In this document: one piece after another, positions 62,186 through 64,000 of the stretch | Position numbering within the stretch: position 1 is the first letter of the stretch | How the letters are laid out: every line of letters starts with the position of its first letter | Assembly: GCA_016200485.1 (NCBI GenBank) | Contig: JACQEP010000009.1 | Span: 39,868 to 103,867 of the forward strand | Reading direction: 5' to 3' | Origin: Gammaproteobacteria bacterium | Lineage (GTDB): Bacteria; Pseudomonadota; Gammaproteobacteria; Tenderiales; Tenderiaceae | Length of the DNA stretch: 64,000 nucleotides | Program-made: the position numbers and the translations under genes | Notes under the pieces: generated by a model | Databases searched by the model: none | Told to the model about the DNA's origin: nothing | What the model saw: only the letters and a program-made list of their open reading frames with translations

Positions 62186-63343
62186 TTAAGTCCTGAAGCT
62201 CCAGTCCACTAACCGATCTTGGTTAGCAACGAAGGCTCCTCCCTCATAGAACAGGGCTGCTGCGAAGCGCTTGAGTTGCTCCTGACGCGAGTGACCTAAT
62301 CGTTCCCACCATGCTTTGGAAAAGTAAGTGTTTTCGCAGTTCAGAAAACAATACTGAACGAAGATATCGCCCTTATGATCGTCCGCCACCTCATCAAAAC
62401 TGGAAACCACTGATGCAGGCGATTTCTGGTCAGCTGACCAAGTGAATACGATCGCACCGCCGTCGTCAGTAGCCATTATCGAGTGTGATAGCATTTCTGC
62501 ATCCACGCTTAAATCCCACATATCGATGAGTACCTTGCCGCGAAAGTCAAACTCAGTATGTAAGGCGCCTGAACTTGTGATGCACAAGTCTCCTTTGAAA
62601 AAGTAGCACTTACTTAAGAAGCGATCGTATTGTCGTCGTGCAACGACATCCTTAAACTTGTGCCAAAGAACTTCGAGCTCGTCCCTAGATTTTGTTTGTC
62701 CGGCAATGTTTTGCGCAACTGACAGTTGCCTGTTAATTTGCTCATCAATATCGCATCCGCGATCGATGACGTTGCGCTGATATTCAAGCGACTCTAACAG
62801 GGCGCGTTTCTTATAGAGTTCGTTACACACATTGCGGTATGCCTGAAGAACACATTGCTCGTGAGAACCCGTGAATGGAACTCGCTCAAGAACATCGAAG
62901 ACTTCGGAATCGTGCTTTGCACAGTATCCCGGAAAGGTCGAAGCCTTTTTCCAGCCAATCTCTTCGACGACGATTCCTTGTCCTGGCGACCCCGTCAGAT
63001 GGCAAACATGGTTGTCACTACCTGTAATCTTCTGCAGTGGACCCTTTCTCTGGATCGTATGCGCATCGACCACCTTCCCTGCGCAGACAGCTTCAGACGC
63101 GTACAGATGCATGCAGCCTCGATTCTTCCAGAAAACACGTTCCTGCTCATCCAGCATCTGTCCGAGAGACAGCGCCCTCTCTTGCTCTCGAAATCGATGG
63201 CACTTCTTAAATTTCCGGCCGGATCCGCACCAACAGAGTTCATACGGCTTTCTATGTCGGAGGGCTTCTGCGACGAGCCGGTGTTCATCTCCCGCATCTG
63301 TGATCCTGAAAGGCAGTTCGGGTAGCTTTACCACGTCTGACAC
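62186..63343 (-). CDS. SEC-C zinc-binding protein with HNH-like cysteine/histidine core
   Basis: 385 residues. SEC-C motif at the N-terminal part: CWCGSGRKFKKCH (Cys37, Cys39, Cys48, His49), a zinc knuckle known from SecA C-termini and accessory proteins. Then CMHLYASEAVC (77-87) with VVDAHTIQRKGPLQKI and PGYCAKHDSEVFDVLE, a Cys/His layout seen in treble-clef or HNH-like proteins. No membrane segment. It stands alone between rsmI and an IS remnant, in a part with few core genes. It may be a nuclease or defence gene but nothing proves that. The start ATG lacks a strong ribosome binding site. Confidence 0.7.
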   Translation of the reverse strand: MSDVVKLPELPFRITDAGDEHRLVAEALRHRKPYELCWCGSGRKFKKCHRFREQERALSLGQMLDEQERVFWKNRGCMHLYASEAVCAGKVVDAHTIQRKGPLQKITGSDNHVCHLTGSPGQGIVVEEIGWKKASTFPGYCAKHDSEVFDVLERVPFTGSHEQCVLQAYRNVCNELYKKRALLESLEYQRNVIDRGCDIDEQINRQLSVAQNIAGQTKSRDELEVLWHKFKDVVARRQYDRFLSKCYFFKGDLCITSSGALHTEFDFRGKVLIDMWDLSVDAEMLSHSIMATDDGGAIVFTWSADQKSPASVVSSFDEVADDHKGDIFVQYCFLNCENTYFSKAWWERLGHSRQEQLKRFAAALFYEGGAFVANQDRLVDWSFRT

Positions 63344-63458
63344 TCCGCCTGTTGGGGTAATTGATGGAGCTAGGGTGTTCGACGAGTGTACAGTATGCTA
63401 TGGATTGCAAGAAGGCGGCGTGACTTTCAGCACGGCTTGCACCAACATCATAGCAAGC

Positions 63459-63519
63459 GTAGCCTGGGTTGAACGTTTTTTGTGAACCCCGGGTTTCGCT
63501 TTCACTCAACCCAGGCTAC
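63459..63519. repeat. Inverted repeat, 14-bp arms
   Basis: GTAGCCTGGGTTGA at 63459-63472 and its exact complement at 63506-63519 with a 33-bp centre. Intergenic; likely another dispersed palindromic element. Confidence 0.8.
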
Positions 63520-63879
63520 ATATTAGCTAGATTACAATCTCCTACTCTTTTCCTCCGGTGAGAAGCCGGAAAGCGCGCGTAAGGTGCGGTGGTGCGGGTA
63601 TCAATAGGCGAAGCCGTATTGCGCCGGATGGAAAAGGTGATTTGGTGATTGGTGTTGAAAGTGTGATCTCACATGTGGCGCAATGCCCTTTGAGACTGTG
63701 AAAGTATCCACTTTTACACCATCGAGCCGGACTATAGTAGGAATTGAATTCCTCTCCAGCTAATCTCGTGCAATAGGTTCTTGCCCACAAAAGTCAACGA
63801 TGCCGCCATATTTTTTCGTCGGTTAACCGGCTCGCTAAGCATCATAATCATAATCATATTCCCAGTGCCCTGAGGACAA
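63520..63879. other. Intergenic region before the transposase remnant
   Basis: No credible gene. It has a small hairpin AATAGGC/GCCGTATT-like around 63601-63625 and an AT-rich (ATCATA) tract near 63840. The IS end probably lies here but its terminal repeat cannot be located without the other end. Confidence 0.4.
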
Positions 63880-64000
63880 TTAACATCGCCCTGCTTGATT
63901 GCAATAAACCGTAAATTGCACCACACCTATCAGATTCATCACTCGGGTAAAGTTATAAGCCCAAGCCATAAGACTCCACTCACCCCTCACTTTGTTCAAA
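63880..64000 (-). mobile_element. IS1182-type transposase, C-terminal 39 codons (partial, runs off the window)
   Basis: On the minus strand the frame reads LNKVRGEWSLMAWAYNFTRV, MNLIGVVQFTVYCNQAGRC and stops TAA at 63880-63882. The KVR-x-E-x-SL..-AYN..R-x-x-N-x-GV pattern is the typical C-terminus of IS1182-family transposases. The rest, including the start and DDE domain, is outside the window, so intactness cannot be judged. Confidence 0.75.

Noticed and set aside
63542..63790. 82-codon open frame on the minus strand near the IS remnant
   Set aside because: No start signal, covers hairpin and repeat-like sequence, no recognisable domain.

Overview
The window looks like a chromosomal segment of a gammaproteobacterial chemolithoautotroph. 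The gammaproteobacterial placement rests on gene content and order: lpoA-yraN-diaA-dolP divergent from rsmI, sspA-sspB, slyX, rsmJ, nudE, yrfG, rnd, rimO and an efpL (yeiP)-type elongation factor. The autotrophic lifestyle is shown by a complete form I RuBisCO locus (cbbL, cbbS, cbbQ, cbbO, with a divergent cbbR). There is no rRNA, tRNA or CRISPR array that I can see. Species cannot be named from this sequence alone.

Layout. 1-10.8 kb: housekeeping and conserved hypothetical genes (TraB/GumN fragment, dienelactone hydrolase, efpL, cold-shock protein, RNase D, an Aer-like PAS chemoreceptor with a near-consensus flagellar sigma-28 promoter, beta-CASP metallo-beta-lactamase). 11-21.4 kb: methyltransferases, small-molecule enzymes, nudE, rsmJ, slyX, a short MoeA-like protein, a pentapeptide-repeat protein and rimO, with many palindromic intergenic repeats. 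21.6-24.2 kb: a GH17-GT2 fusion for beta-glucan metabolism. 24.8-34.3 kb: the RuBisCO region. It carries a chemoreceptor plus a small cysteine-rich exported protein bracketed by a partial and an intact copy of the cbbO 3' end, then cbbO, cbbQ, cbbS, cbbL, cbbR and a third, decayed cbbO tail.

34.4-39.8 kb is a copper-handling region: a CusB-like adaptor with a heavy-metal-binding domain, then a compact run of lipoprotein cytochrome c, DUF302, CopA ATPase and membrane cupredoxin. 39.9-41.5 kb holds sspAB and a cytochrome c5. 41.7-49.7 kb is a respiratory block: two SCO copper chaperones, a heme-copper oxidase (subunits III, II, I; A2-type YSHPAV motif but no K-channel lysine), heme O synthase with an overlapping 43-residue membrane protein, and divergent heme A synthase. 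49.9-55.4 kb: a second, very divergent heme-copper oxidase catalytic subunit whose active site looks more like a nitric oxide reductase than an oxidase, then napDABC, the periplasmic nitrate reductase with its chaperone and electron-transfer subunits. 55.4-62.1 kb: moaB, a GlcD-type flavin oxidase, dolP, diaA, yraN, lpoA and rsmI. 62.2-64 kb is accessory: a SEC-C zinc-binding gene and the 3' tail of an IS1182-type transposase at the right edge.

Taken together, the genes describe a motile, probably aerotactic autotroph that fixes CO2 with an activase-assisted RuBisCO, respires oxygen and nitrate, and manages copper for its oxidases. The most noteworthy points are the NOR-like single-subunit heme-copper protein between heme A synthase and nap, the cbbO-tail duplications that frame a chemoreceptor insert, the compact cytochrome/DUF302/CopA/cupredoxin operon, and several families of dispersed palindromic repeats, two copies of which sit inside the cbb cluster.
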